NCBI RefSeq assembly: GCF_030272615.1
Contig: NC_081411.1
Location: forward strand, 41,529,140-41,593,139
DNA length: 64,000 nucleotides
Reading direction: 5' to 3'
From: Cryptomeria japonica
Lineage: Eukaryota; Streptophyta; Pinopsida; Cupressales; Cupressaceae
Below, in pieces: positions 22,028 through 33,933 of this stretch; within the stretch, counting starts at the first letter, position 1; every line of letters begins with the position of its first letter. Both the position numbers and the translations under genes were made by a program. A model generated the notes under the pieces. It had not been told where the DNA came from. It made no database searches and worked only from the letters and a program-made list of their open reading frames with translations.

Positions 22028-22622
22028 CTACTATAACATTTATAGGCAGGAACGTGAGACAATGTGTCTCTTGTTTCATATATGTTTTCACACTATTCTA
22101 CACTATTATTTCTCACTTTTCCTCTTTATATAGCCTATTAATGCCTTTTCATAATGCCTTTCCAACACATCCTTTCATAATAACTCTTATTATCTTAATC
22201 CCATGGAGTTCCCTTTTATACTATAATATTTTACTATTTTATAGCTTATTTATGCATATTAGAGGTGTTTGAAAGTAATTTAATGGATATGTTGATCTAT
22301 AAATGACCCAACACATCCATCGTGTTAAATAAATACTATAACATTTATAGGCAGGAACTTGACGCAATGTGTCTCTTGTTTCATATATGTTTCCACACTA
22401 TTCTACACTATTATCTTTCACTTTTCCTCTTTATATAGCGTATTAATGTCTTTCCAACACATCCTTTCATAATAACTCTTATTATCTTATTCCCATGGAG
22501 TTGCCTTTTATATTTTAATATTTTATTATTTTATAGCTTATTTATACATATTAGAGGTGTTTTAAAGAAATTTAATGGATATATTGATCTATAAATGACC
22601 CAATGACATCCATGGTGTTAGA
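22028..22622 (+). repeat. Tandem duplication, about 305-bp unit, two copies
   Basis: Copy 1 (about 22028-22332) and copy 2 (about 22333-22622) are close to 90% alike by eye, from CTATAACATTTATAGGCAGG to GATCTATAAATGACCCAA. The unit is AT-rich and non-coding. Copy 2 carries a deletion of about 15 bp. An LTR-like sequence starts at the end of copy 2. Confidence 0.85.
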
Positions 22623-23914
22623 CTTGTGTGAATATTGTCATTATTGTCATTGATGTCAAACCCAGTGATTTGGTTAGGACCAGATGTGGTATGCTGTTGT
22701 TATGGCATTGGAAGTAGTTTTGGTATTACAGGTCGAGCAATAGTGGAAGATAGGCATGTATGTGATATATTGTAGAGAAGTATATATGACCTACTGAAGT
22801 CATTTCCAACAGATTCTAGATTATCTGAAATTGTGTGTTTTTCTTATCTTGGTTTATATCTAGCTTCGGTACCAGTTATATATCAATCATAGTAGTTATG
22901 TCAGTTGTATCTGTGTACCGATATCTGGATGATTATATTGCATGGTTTTATGTTTCAGAATATGTGGCATTTGTATCTTGAAGTTTGGGAGTTTCTATGC
23001 TTGGAGTTTGTGCTTATGGGTTCGAAGTCTATGGGTCTGGCAGACCTTTGTTTTGTCTTGGTTATTAAGGCATACATTTCAATAAATGAGGTTTGTGAAG
23101 GAAGCATGTAAGAGGTTGGTATAGGCCAATTTGGTTATCTTGTTTTATGGTCAAGGCATGTTTTGGTAACGTGTTGATCCGAGCAGCATATTATTGTTTA
23201 ATTCATTTATGCTTGGCCAACATAGTATCTTGGTATATGTGCTTATTGGTATATATATAAAAGATGTGAGAATGTGGGAACATACTACATAGTGTGATAA
23301 TTGAAGAAGAGAAGATTTGTGAACAACAAAGCAATCGTAGTGAGATAAGAAGTATAAAGTGTATGAGCGAAGGTTTATGAATAAGAGTCAAAGTGTGGAT
23401 AGTGTTGCAGTAATCCTTTACTGGAATTGCTGCAAGTAGTTGGTTCAATAGATCAGCGCAGTAATCCCCTATCATACTTACTACATGTGATTGTAGACAG
23501 TAATCCCTTATTGGACTTACTACATGTGATTATAGATAGTCATACGGTGATCCATTACCACATCAGTTGTGAATTCTATGAACTTTGTTATCTAAGCTTA
23601 ACTTGGAACTGAATTCATGCATTAGGAGATGCAATTTTCCCACTTCACTTACTTTCTATTGAAGTGAGCATTTTGGAAGTGAACCACTTTTGTATTTGGT
23701 AGGGAGATCTAAAACTCATCATGGTTTTTCCCATTTAGGTTTTCCACGTATAAAATTTGGTGTTCAATTTGTGGTTGTGTTATTTGTTTATTCTGCATTT
23801 GCTATTTCATGTTGATGAGATTATAAGTTAAATTTAATTGGCAAATTTTTTATAAGTGTGGGAATACTGATTCACTCCCCTATCGGTATTCCGATCCATT
23901 CAACCAATTCAACA
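22616..23914 (+). mobile_element. Copia-type LTR remnant
   Basis: It starts TGTTAGAC, followed by the Copia LTR phrase TTGTCATTGATGTCAAA, which recurs in the LTR starting at 57011. Near its end are TTTTCCACGTATAAAATTTG and ACTGATTCACTCCCCTATCG, typical of plant Copia LTR ends, and it closes TTCAACA. Flanking 5-mers (CATGG and AATGA) do not match. It is therefore a decayed solo LTR or part of a larger decayed element. Short repeats 'AGTAATCC...TTACT' lie at 23409-23560. Confidence 0.5.
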
Positions 23915-24837
23915 AATGATGCATCACAACCCCATTTATTGTCAACATTCTCTCAAACAAAAATATTGTCTTGTCCTCAGAACAACTTAGTGAAACACAT
24001 TTTATCTTTCATGATTACCTTTCTTTCCATAATTCTTCCTTATTAGCAGTCTTCTTTGTTTTTGTTACTTGTTTCCATTGTAGTATTTAACTTTATTCTT
24101 TACTTCTTCTTTTTAGTAACACCCCCTTCGGTGTGCTAGTAGCACCCACCTTTGCACGCTCTATTTCTACTAAAAAAATTAACTTTTACTCAATTGCTAT
24201 CACCTTTTACACATGAATATTTATGATTGTGAAACTTTAAAACATATATATGGGTATGTACAGGATCGTGGTGGGGCATACTAGGCCCTTCAACGGTGAT
24301 GAAAATTCAGAAAACAAAGTTAGGCATCTTGACATGAAAATTTGAATAAGCTATCAACATAATTTCAAAAATATGTAAGAACAAAATATGTAGCAAAATT
24401 AATGTAGTTTCTAAGATACTAGTTGGTTTATGGAAATGAAAAAAATGTATTTGGTGAAAATTTGAAATTTCAAAGTAGTAGAACTATTTTTTTAAGAAAA
24501 AAGATAAAAAGTAAGTGTATGTCTAACCAACCTAAGTACAAGCAAAACATAACATTTTTTTTATGAAACTTTAAATATAAGTAGATGACATATGTTTATA
24601 TGTGTTGCATTTTTTTGTAATTTTTTTCAAGTAAATAATTAGTTATGAATTTCTTACTAGAATTTTTTATAAATATAAAAACTTGTATGTCTGACCACAA
24701 TAACTTGATCAAAACTTTATGAAATTCATTTTTTTTAATCCTAGAGTATGCAAATCATAGGATGTGGTGTATCTTTTGGATTCAAGAAATTTGAAATCGT
24801 TTCAATTTTATAAATGTTTTTCAATGAGTCTATCTAT
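23915..24837. other. AT-rich spacer
   Basis: Nothing recognisable. Short T-rich and A-rich runs only. Confidence 0.5.
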
Positions 24838-25230
24838 AAACACCTAAAATTGTCCTAGTCTAATTAAATAAATATTTTATTTATTCAATTATTTTATCCT
24901 GATCCTTTTATTAATTTAATTAATTCGCTAATCCTTTTCTAGCCTTTTTCTAATTTAAATAATATTTTTATTTATTTAAATACCCTTCTTAAATTAAATA
25001 AATATTTTATTTATTCAATTGGCCCTACCTCTTTTATTAATTAAATAAATCTAATTTTTTAATTAACTCATTAGCTTTTTCCCTCCATGGTAGGTGGCAA
25101 TTATCTCTTGATTTTATCCTAACTACCTTTCCAATATTTAACTATTTCTTATACCCTCCAATCTAAGCCGACCATTTATCCTTCCACCTTTTAATCCTAG
25201 CCCTCCATTTTTCAAGTTGCAGATTTCCTT
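24838..25230 (+). mobile_element. Diverged partial LTR of the 'TGTAGACACC' family
   Basis: AAACACCTAAAATTGTCCTA, followed by (T)TAATTAAATAAAT blocks and 'CTAAGCCGACC', parallels the solo LTR at 52883-53671 in the same order. The right part is replaced by the 54-bp minisatellite. Confidence 0.5.
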
Positions 25231-25505
25231 ACATGCAATGCTTTGATTGGTTATCCTTTTCAAATTCAAATTATTGATTTCTTTGCATACAATGCTTTGC
25301 TTGGTTATCCTTTTCAAATTCAAGTTATGAATTTCCTTGCATATAATGCTTTGCTTGTATATTATTTTCAAGTTCAAGTTGCAAATTTCCTTACATACAA
25401 TGCTTTTCTTGATTTTCCTTTTCAAATTCAAGTTGCTAATTTCCTTGCATACAATGTTTTTCTTGGTTATCTTTTTCAAATTCAAGTTGTGGATTTCTTG
25501 CATAC
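25205..25505 (+). repeat. 54-bp minisatellite, left part
   Basis: About 5.5 units with an exact 54-bp period (GGTTATCC-like landmarks at 25249, 25303, 25357, 25411 and 25465). Because 54 is a multiple of three, both strands stay open: an 18-residue repeat (YNALLGYPFQIQV...) on plus and a Lys/Asn-rich one on minus. The array is interrupted by the LTR at 25506 and resumes at 26735. Confidence 0.9.
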
Positions 25506-26729
25506 TATAATGGTGTAATTTAGAATTAGGGTATAATTAAGATAATAAAACCACTAATAATCTGAATTAACCAAAAGATATGGACATAGGGATGAACCTA
25601 ATATATCTAGCCTCAATCCAAATAAGGAAGGGTTGAAACTCTAATTAGATTCACCTTGGTTAGGGTTTTCCTATTTCCAAGGATTGAAATGGATTGTTAA
25701 TTGTAAATTAGTGCCAAACGAGGGATAATTGAAGTAAATTGATGAATACAAAATGCTACATATGTCCCACGAAGCCACATAATGGGATCTAGGCAAAAGA
25801 AGAGATTCAGATTCTATTCCGCAAAGTTTGGCCTAAATTTTTAGTGCCAAGTCGTACAAATTTTCCCTAGTCCTTTGAATTTCACTTCGTCAAAATTTGA
25901 ACCTGTTCATCACTATCGACTTTGTCAGAATTCCCTAGTACAACTCCTACACTTGTTCCCTACACATAGAAAGAGAGGAAGAATGTTATGGATAGGGATT
26001 TGCCTTAGGTCAAACCCTAAAATAGGAATTAACTTTGAATGAAATAATGTAAATTTTGAAGTAAATGCTAGGGAGATATGCCTCAGATCTGCAATTATTG
26101 ATAGAAGGATTGATGATGAAATGTTGTTTTAATGTAATCATAAATGTTGAATGTAATGGCATGAAAAACACATAAACATGAAAAACCTAATCACACACAT
26201 GCTTGCCTGAAAGTAACTTTGCTCCACAATGCTTGAAGGATGAAATGCAACCTTAAATCTCTGAAAATGCTTGATGATGAATGCTTCATGGATGCACAAA
26301 TAATAGGATATGTTTGTTATTGATATCTCTAGGTTAAAATGAATTGAGAATGTGTCTTTATATAGGGTTCCCTAGGTAAATTACCGATTAGGCCAACCTC
26401 CAATGGTCATGTGTAGCCACAGGGACCAAAAGCCATTGAGGAGATAAAGGGCTTGCCCCATTTCAAATTGGGGCCTATTAAAGGGGAACCATGTCATTTT
26501 GGGGCACCCTAGTCTAGACCAGGGCATTCCACTCCCAAAAAACAAGACCAACATAAAAAGTAAATGAGGGAGAGACCTCTAGGATGGAGCCCACTCAATG
26601 GAGTTCATGGCATCAAATTTGGATAATAGGGCCAAAATGGACCTAGAGAGGGGATGGAGACATGACATGCTAAAATAGGAGCACAAATAGGAGGTATAAA
26701 TTGTACCGATTACAATTTACGACACTACA
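25506..26729 (-). mobile_element. Solo LTR (1,224 bp) splitting the 54-bp minisatellite
   Basis: The 5-bp target duplication CATAC is present at 25501-25505 and 26730-26734, and the minisatellite continues on both sides. On the minus strand it starts TGTAGTGTCG and ends CCATTATA. The expected terminal CA appears mutated to TA (TGTAGTG versus TATAATG as inverted ends, two G-to-A changes). No internal coding region is present. Relatives lie at about 53840-54310 and, inverted, at 27880-28500. Confidence 0.75.
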
Positions 26730-26970
26730 CATACAATAATTTTCTTGGTTATCCTTTTCAAATTCAAGTTGCATATTTCCTTGCATACAATGTTTTGCTT
26801 GGTTATCCTTCAAGTTGTAAATTTTCTTACATATAATTATTTTCTTGGTTATCCTTTTAAAATTCAAGTGGTGGATTGCCTTGCATACAATTATTTTCTT
26901 GGTTATCCCTTTTAAATTTATGTCATGGATTTTTTTAGAGACAATACCTAATTTGGTTATCCTTTGCACC
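26730..26970 (+). repeat. 54-bp minisatellite, right part
   Basis: About four more units of the same repeat (TTGCATACAAT...TTGGTTATCC), including one shortened unit near 26810. They are more diverged than the left part. Confidence 0.8.
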
Positions 26971-26984
26971 TTTTTGTAGGATGA

Positions 26985-27310
26985 GTGGAACTAGCATAAC
27001 ACAACTTGGTAGACTATTTTTTTTTTCTTTCCTTCTACATGGATCACACAACATAACATAACTTATCATCTTCTTAGAATCTGTGCTTCCACAGATCACC
27101 TAACATAACATATATTGCTATCATATGAGATCCATGCTCCCTCTTGTTCTCTCCCATGGATCATGGAGCATTACACAACTTTCTAGCTTATGAAATCCAT
27201 ATTTCCTTTTCCCCTTCCCTATGAACCCATAAGCATAACATACCTTGCTAGTCATTGGACCATGGTTCGTCACTTGATGCATGCCCTTTCTCTTTCCATG
27301 TGACCATTTG
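26985..27310 (+). repeat. Diverged tandem repeats, about 80-90 bp
   Basis: Recurring CATGGATCA, CAACATAACATA and CTTGCTA phrases at 27040-27060, 27095-27115, 27165-27190 and 27230-27260 suggest an old, decayed tandem array. No coding function is apparent. Confidence 0.35.
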
Positions 27311-27546
27311 TGCTCTTGTAATAACGTTCTAAGAATGATATTAGTGGTCAAGACATTTTGACTATCAAGGTCTCTTTAACTAGTTGACTTGGAGCTTTTA
27401 TTTTTAGCAGTAACCCCTTTTGTCTTTTTATGTCTTTTTGTGTGGCCTTTTGATTTTACTTGTCTTTTTCTTTGTTTTATCGTGTGTTTCCTTGTATATG
27501 ATTATATGAGTTATTATGGATACTTATTCCGTTGAACTTCAAGATG

Positions 27547-27547
<1 letters not shown>

Positions 27548-27623
<76 letters not shown>
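27548..27623. repeat. (CT)n microsatellite
   Basis: About 38 uninterrupted CT units. Confidence 0.97.
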
Positions 27624-27626
<3 letters not shown>

Positions 27627-27879
27627 AATGTGAGTATGTGCATATGATCATACTCCTACTAGAGTAGGGGCTAAATTTAGCATCATAAATTCTAATCCTA
27701 CATAATTCACACCACCTTTTGTGACTCTACTTTAGTGTGTCCCATCTTAACTCTCACTGGGGTCCATTTACAAACTTTTTACCTCAAAATTGATCTTTTT
27801 CCATGGTGATAAGAAACCTAGCATCAAGTTATGTTCTCTTCATTTCTCATTTGTTTCTCCTATTTTTTGTGGATAGGGG

Positions 27880-28500
27880 AACTTGGGGTGCCCTTGTCTA
27901 GACACGGGGGTTCCCAGAGTGTCCTTGTCCTCCTCAAACTCCTTATTTCAAATAAATGTTGATGCACTTCTCCTTCCATGTGATTTTGAATCTCAGGGTC
28001 TTAATTTGACTATTGTAGATTAGCCTAATTGGTAAATTACACTAGGATCCCTATATAAGAGCATCCTTTCAATTCATTTTCACATCCACAATTCAAACAC
28101 ATCTCACAACACCACAAGCATTCATTGAGCATCAAGGTGACATTTCATCTGACCATATATCCTTCCAACATTTTCAAGCATCATGGCGAAACAAACTACA
28201 TCAATATTTATGTAAGAAAGTGTTTATGATTGAGTCTCTTATGTTTCATCATGTTATTGCATCAACACATGTGATTAAATTCAAAGAGCATAGCGTCATC
28301 AACCATTATCAACTACAACAAATATGAGGTTTACCATTCAACATTTACTTTGGTATTTCTATTTATAACTTTAACTCAATTCAAGGGTTAATTCCAAATT
28401 TGGGGTTTGACTTAGGTAAACCCCTATCAATAACACTATTTTTCCTCTTTCTATGTGCAAGCGACAGATCTAGAAGATACAACCAAATATTTTGATAGAG
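27880..28500 (+). mobile_element. LTR-like remnant with TATA box
   Basis: The phrase GGGTTTGACTTAGGTAAACC (28407-28426) and its surroundings are the inverted counterpart of the LTR at 25506-26729. CTATATAAGA at 28051-28060 followed by a leader rich in CACA and CATC fits an LTR promoter in plus orientation. Ends were not found. Confidence 0.45.
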
Positions 28501-29556
28501 TAGATGACAACGATTAGATTCGAATTTTTCAAGATAAAAAAGAGGACAAGGTTTCCCCACACCACCTTGTCCAAATAAGTTTTGACAAATTTATAGGAGA
28601 ATATTTTGAGTGACATTTTGATTTTGAAAGTTTCTTGTTCGTCCATATTTGATAGCTAGAGGATAGGATCACCCCAAACCACCTTGTCCTATACTTTCAA
28701 GCCATATGTTTAGACACATGTTCCTCTTTGTACCCTTACCTCAGATCTAGCTCTATGTTTGCATACTGCATATGTAGTTCACTATTTATGTTATTTTAGA
28801 CCAACTTTGCATGATTTGCCCTATATCTACAATTCACTTTCAATTCCCTTAAGCACCTTTTTTTGTGAATAGTTTCCTTTATCTTTATTAACAAAAATGA
28901 CTGTTATTCATCAAAAAAAAGAGAGGGTAAAGTCTAATCAACATTCTATTCCATTTTGGGTTGAATCTATTGATTTTACTCCCTCTTTCATGTTTCGTGG
29001 TCCTTTTGAAATTAAGTGGATTCGTATCCAATTTTGTGGACCCCTATTTCACCACTAAACAATTGATACTTCCCTCTACCCCCCTCTCTCTCTCCCTCTT
29101 TGTTGATACTTTCCTCTACCCCTCCCCTCTAATTAATCTCTCTTTTTCTCTCACCTCTCCCCCCCTCTCCCTTTGCTTATACTTCCCTCTCCTCCTTCCC
29201 CCTAATTACCCTTTCTCTCTCTCTAATTTTGTAATGGATTTCAATTAGGATAATATATCACTTACCTTTGTCACATAAACAAACAAAAGAGGCCAAGGAA
29301 AATTATTTGGCGATCTTTTTGTTAAAACTAAATGGATACCTATTAGGCACTAATATCCATTCCTAGTTTATATTCATTTAGTGAGACACACAAAAGGATA
29401 GTGGGCCATTTTGAGCATTCTAATGGTCCCCACATTCCTTTTATAGTCAGGAAACGCAGGTTTTTTGTCTGATACAAATAAAATTTAGCTTTTGGTGCAT
29501 TCTTTCACGCACAATTCACTTTATGAATAATATTTTAGCATCCTTTTGCAATTATA
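28501..29556. other. Non-coding stretch with a pyrimidine-rich tract
   Basis: A retroposon-like A tail (TTATTCATCAAAAAAAAG) ends at about 28921. A CT/CCT-rich tract occupies 29070-29225. The ORF over that tract is low-complexity and not considered a gene. Confidence 0.4.
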
Positions 29557-32290
29557 ATGGGGAGTATAAATTATCATAGACAAAAAAGCAAGAGAAAACT
29601 CACAATAGAGCAAATTGAAGCATATAGAGAAAGTCATAGGAAGAGAAAACAAGGTATATTGAATATTGGTCAAGGTGAGCCCTCTTCTCCACCTGTAAAT
29701 GTTATTTCAAGTGAAGAAAAAATTGAATATTAAAATGTTGAACATGATATTGAAATTGAAAATGCAAATGTTGAACATCAAATTGAATATGAAAATATTG
29801 ACATTGAAAATGAAAATGCTGATAACATGGATAACATTCAAAATGAAACAATGTTGATAACATGGATAACATTCAAAATGAAAGTCATTGAAAATTATGA
29901 AACAATTGAATGTTATGTATCACCAAATTACATGAGAAATGAAAACCTTTGTGTGGAAGAAATACAAATTCCAAATCTAAGACCTTCAAGAACCCCAAAA
30001 TGGTTACTTGAAATTGATGAGAACATTATATAAAATTTTGAAGAAAAGAGGTCAACATGAACCATTTGGTTGTCGGATACAAGACTTTTCAATGAATATT
30101 TTAGCAATAAGACATTGATTGAGCAATGCCAAATTTTTGTACAATTTCTAAAGATACATAAAATGTAACCTTTGCTAGCCAAATTGAAGATTCGTGTGAA
30201 GAAAACAATGGAGAAAAATTCTATTATTGTCAAAAAAAAATTAATGTTCTCAATTCTATTGGAAAGAATAGAAAGGAAAAATATAATAGGGCTACTCATA
30301 GAGTGATCACAACCTTGTTAGTAATCCATCATTTGAAAAAAGGCTTGTTTTATGAGAAACTTGTATTGATTTCAACATAAACTGTAAAACATTGGATAAA
30401 TCACTTGCAAGAAGAGAAAGACTCGATGATCCTCTTCAACATGATACATGGGTTTTTGTTGGAGGCTTCCATGTGTTGATAAGAAGCTACTGGATAGCTT
30501 AAAGGAGAAAATTTAACAATTTCAACACTCTTAACTCTAGAGTATCACCCAATGTAAGGGATGTTTTAAACTTAAGAATTGACAATCAAGACCACACACG
30601 ACATCCTAATTATTTGTTCAAATCAAGCCGAACAATTTTGTACAATTTTTTTTGTGAAACACGTCCAACTTTGCAAACCTCACAAAGGGATTTTGAATCT
30701 TGTAAGTTGTTTTATTGTGTACCTCTTAAAATTTACAGTACTTGTTATAAATACCATGCAATGTTTTCAATGTATCATGAACTATTACGCTATATTCTCT
30801 CTACTTTACACACTAATGAAATGTTGCAAGAGTATGGTGCAATGCAACTTCCAAAGTCATCTAGGGTCTTGTTAGATCTATAATTATGTGTTAGAGATGA
30901 TGACTTCTTTTTCTATAGAAATGGTTGTTTAAATGAGAAGCATTCATAATGTGGTGGCTTATCAAAGTTTATTTCATGTCTTCACGTGGGAAGCAAAACA
31001 CAAATTCAGAAAGAAAATTGTTGAGAAAAAGAGATATGAGACAGTGAAGTATAGGTCTAAGAGTGGAGGTGAAGGTTCTAGATATAAGTTGGTTACAAGA
31101 GAAGTTAGCGTTACTAATTTTATTTCAGATTTTAATGAAAATATTTTTGACTAGTATGAAAGGTATAGTCATAGGTCTTAGTGGTTGGATTTGTTGCAAG
31201 GTGTGCACCCTTGGTCTCCTTGTGTTGTGTAGCACAATACTTGAGTTTGTGACATCTTAACTGCCTCCTATGGATTCTATGTCTAGTGGTTTTATCAGGT
31301 ATTAACGTGTCGATATTTTGGTGCAATGACAACCACACTTGTAATAAGTGGTATCAAAGTTTGGTCATAGGTTCAAACCCCTCTCTTGCGCTGGGGGGAT
31401 TGTTGCAAGGTGTACGCCCTTAGTCTCCTTGTGTTATGTAGTGCAGTGCTCGAGTTTGTGACTTGGCTTAATCGCCTCATGTGAATTCTATAAGTCTAGT
31501 GGTTGTATCAGGCATTAATAGGTTGATCTTTTGGTGCAATGACAACCACACTTGTTACAGGCTCAACAATTTAGGATGAAGGACTCTTTCTTGATTGGCA
31601 CTATTATATCAGTGCTTGATTTTTTAGAAAACTATATATTGCAACCACACAATGAACTACAATCTCAGTATTACAATTCCATTCATATTTCTATTTTTAT
31701 CCACATCACATATATACACATGCCCCTAATAGTATGTATAAGAGGATAGGAAGATAATTAGGGAGTTCCATTTTTATATGAGTGATGATAGATCTCACTC
31801 GTCAGAGTATGTGTGACATTGTTTTGAGATTTTTTTAGTTCTTGCATGAAAAAGATACTGCATTGGGTCAACATCTCATTTGGTCAAATAATTGCATGGC
31901 CCAATTTAAGAATGCTTGTATGTTTTATTGGTTGAGTAGAATGATGTAGAGAGGGGTGTACCTCATATTTGGAGTTTTTTTAAAGATAGACATGGAAAAG
32001 GGGAGTATTATGGAGCAAGTGTATGTGTAAAGAGAGCTCTAGTTAAGGAGCCACTAAGGATTTCAAGTGCACAAGTTATTTTGGTTGGTTGTGAGGGAAC
32101 AATATAAGAGTGATTAGATTGTCAAACAATCAAAGAATCATCAAAGATGCATTCATTTTGAAGCTCAGATGCAAGTGCATGGACCATTTGGATATAAGAG
32201 TTCACTTGTTTTTGTTAGAATTGTAGGGTAAAAGTACAAACATGTGTCACACTTTTACAAAGGAAAAGGCTAACACAACAATAATTGTTC
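29557..32290 (+). pseudogene. DDE-like transposase-family gene, copy A, heavily decayed
   Basis: Recognisable pieces line up with copy B (33934-36940). They are an N-terminal Lys/Arg-rich start (29557), a TCYKYHAMFSMYHELLRYI block (about 30735-30790), QAQQF...VLDFLENYILQ (31558-31640), LIWSNNCMAQFKNACMFYWL (about 31888-31950) and HGKGEYYGASVCVKRALVKE (31991-32050). In proteins I recall from mosses, lycophytes and aquatic invertebrates these blocks read DFSENY, SDGxxxQFK and HGKGxxDG. They probably hold the catalytic acids of an RNase H-like transposase. Here the second D is N, stops are frequent, and a TRIM splits the gene. The family name is not known to me. Confidence 0.6.
31192..31559 (+). 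mobile_element. TRIM (miniature LTR retrotransposon), 368 bp
   Basis: Two direct repeats of about 155-159 bp (31192-31346 and 31401-31559) start TGTTGCAAGGTGT. The second ends TTGTTACA. Between them are TGGTATCAAAG (31349-31359), a near match to the initiator-Met tRNA primer-binding site (TGGTATCAGAGC), and a G-rich polypurine tract (CTGGGGGGAT, ending 31400). There is no coding region. It lies inside transposase copy A just before the QAQQF codons. The target duplication is unclear. Confidence 0.8.
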
Positions 32291-33933
32291 AATTTTGTCG
32301 CCATAAAAGTGTCATTTGCATTTTGAATTAGAAGATGATGTAAACTGATGAAATGTGTAAAATTTGTTGAAGTTTAAGTCTACTATTTTTTAAAATTTTA
32401 TTTGTCAATAATTTATATGTTCTTTTTAGCTTTAAAGTCCATTTTTTTATTGTTGAAAAACAAGGGGTTTGGTTCCCACCTCAAAAGTAAATGTAAATCA
32501 ACTTCTTTTTTTTCTCATTTTGATATCAGTTATAGATCACATATTTATATAGTGCATGAAAAAAATAAATAAAAAAAATTGATGTATATTTTCTTTGTAA
32601 TAGCATTTGGAAGTCGAATACACCAAAATTTGACAGTTTTTGTCTCCCACCACAATTTGTCTATTCAATTTATGATAATCCAAAAACTAAAAATACCTTT
32701 TGGAGAAGACTCTCTCTTTTAGTGAACCATATTTTTTCAATTTTTTTTGAAGTGATTTGATATATATATATATTTCAAAGTAGATTCATATCGAACAAAA
32801 GAATACCTAGTTGTAGTATTTTTAATTTTTTATATATTAAATGTAATCAAAACATTAAAAAAATTATATGAGTAGAATCGTGACTTTGATCTCTAAAAAA
32901 GGGTATTGTTTATTTTTTTAATAAGTTTAATTTTCCTATTGAATTTTGTTGCTGAAGTGACAAGTTTGAGAAAATCATCATTTTTGTTGATGTGGCTGCC
33001 ACTTGGCATTCCACACAAGCCTTTCCGGCTGGAAGGGTTCCGGTAGGAACAATTCAAAAATAGTTCCGACCGGAACTGTGAGGGCCGATGCAACCAGTCA
33101 TATAAGCGACCGGCCGCTTGTACACATATAAAAAAAATATTTTTTGCATTAAAAAAACCAAATCAATCAAGTGTGAAAATAATAAGAGTTATTTTTGCAA
33201 AACAATCCTTTTTTTTTCAAATAAAGTGTCATTTTTGAGCGAGTAGGAAGATTATAAAGGGGCGAATATTTCTAATTTTGTAAAGGGGCGAAGATTTTGA
33301 ATTTTTTTTCGGAAGGCGTCTACCCTTTCCAATTATGTTATTTGAAATTATTTTTTCAATCATGCTTAATTTTCAATATTAGATTTTTTTTGGAAATTAA
33401 ATATTTTTTAGATTAACCATATTCTTTAGTCACTGCGATACAACAATAACCATTTCTTGGGCATATATCCAACACTATTTAGTACTGAAAATTATATTAT
33501 ATTTTATTTCTTAATACTTGACTCAAATTCTCTATATATATTAGCTAAGTGATTTCGAGGAATTAATGTTATTAAAACACGTTCATATGTACATTGCATA
33601 TAGTCAAATGTATCTAATTGAAGTATACTTAATTTCTTACTTTTTATCAATGCTCCTAAATTTCTTGAGCCTTATTTTTTCATTTTCTAAATTATAAAAA
33701 TTGGACTTCAAGTCAAATGATCTAAATGGATGAAATTTACACATGTTAAGTTTAAGAATGCAAAATTATTTATAGATTTCACTAATTACATTTTTTTTGT
33801 TAAGAACCGACGAAAACTTATTAGATATATAGCCTTTTTAGTTCAAAGCACTAAATTTTGAAGATATGCATATTTGCATGTGTTGTTTTTAGGTTCAAAG
33901 CACAAAATTTTGAAGATCTAAATATTTTTTGCA
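32291..33933. other. AT-rich spacer with a GC-rich inverted motif
   Basis: Mostly A/T runs without coding. At 32985-33120 a GC-rich patch contains GGTTCCGGTAGGAAC, GTTCCGACCGGAAC and GACCGGCCGC, partly self-complementary, about 0.8 kb upstream of transposase copy B. It may be an element terminus. Confidence 0.4.

Noticed and set aside
28961-29248. 95-codon plus-strand ORF
   Set aside because: Encoded by a CT/CCT-rich tract; low-complexity Leu/Ser/Pro.
31368-31385. GGTTCAAACCCC resembling a tRNA or SINE B box
   Set aside because: No A box at the right distance and no cloverleaf. The site lies between the two LTRs of a TRIM, next to its primer-binding site.
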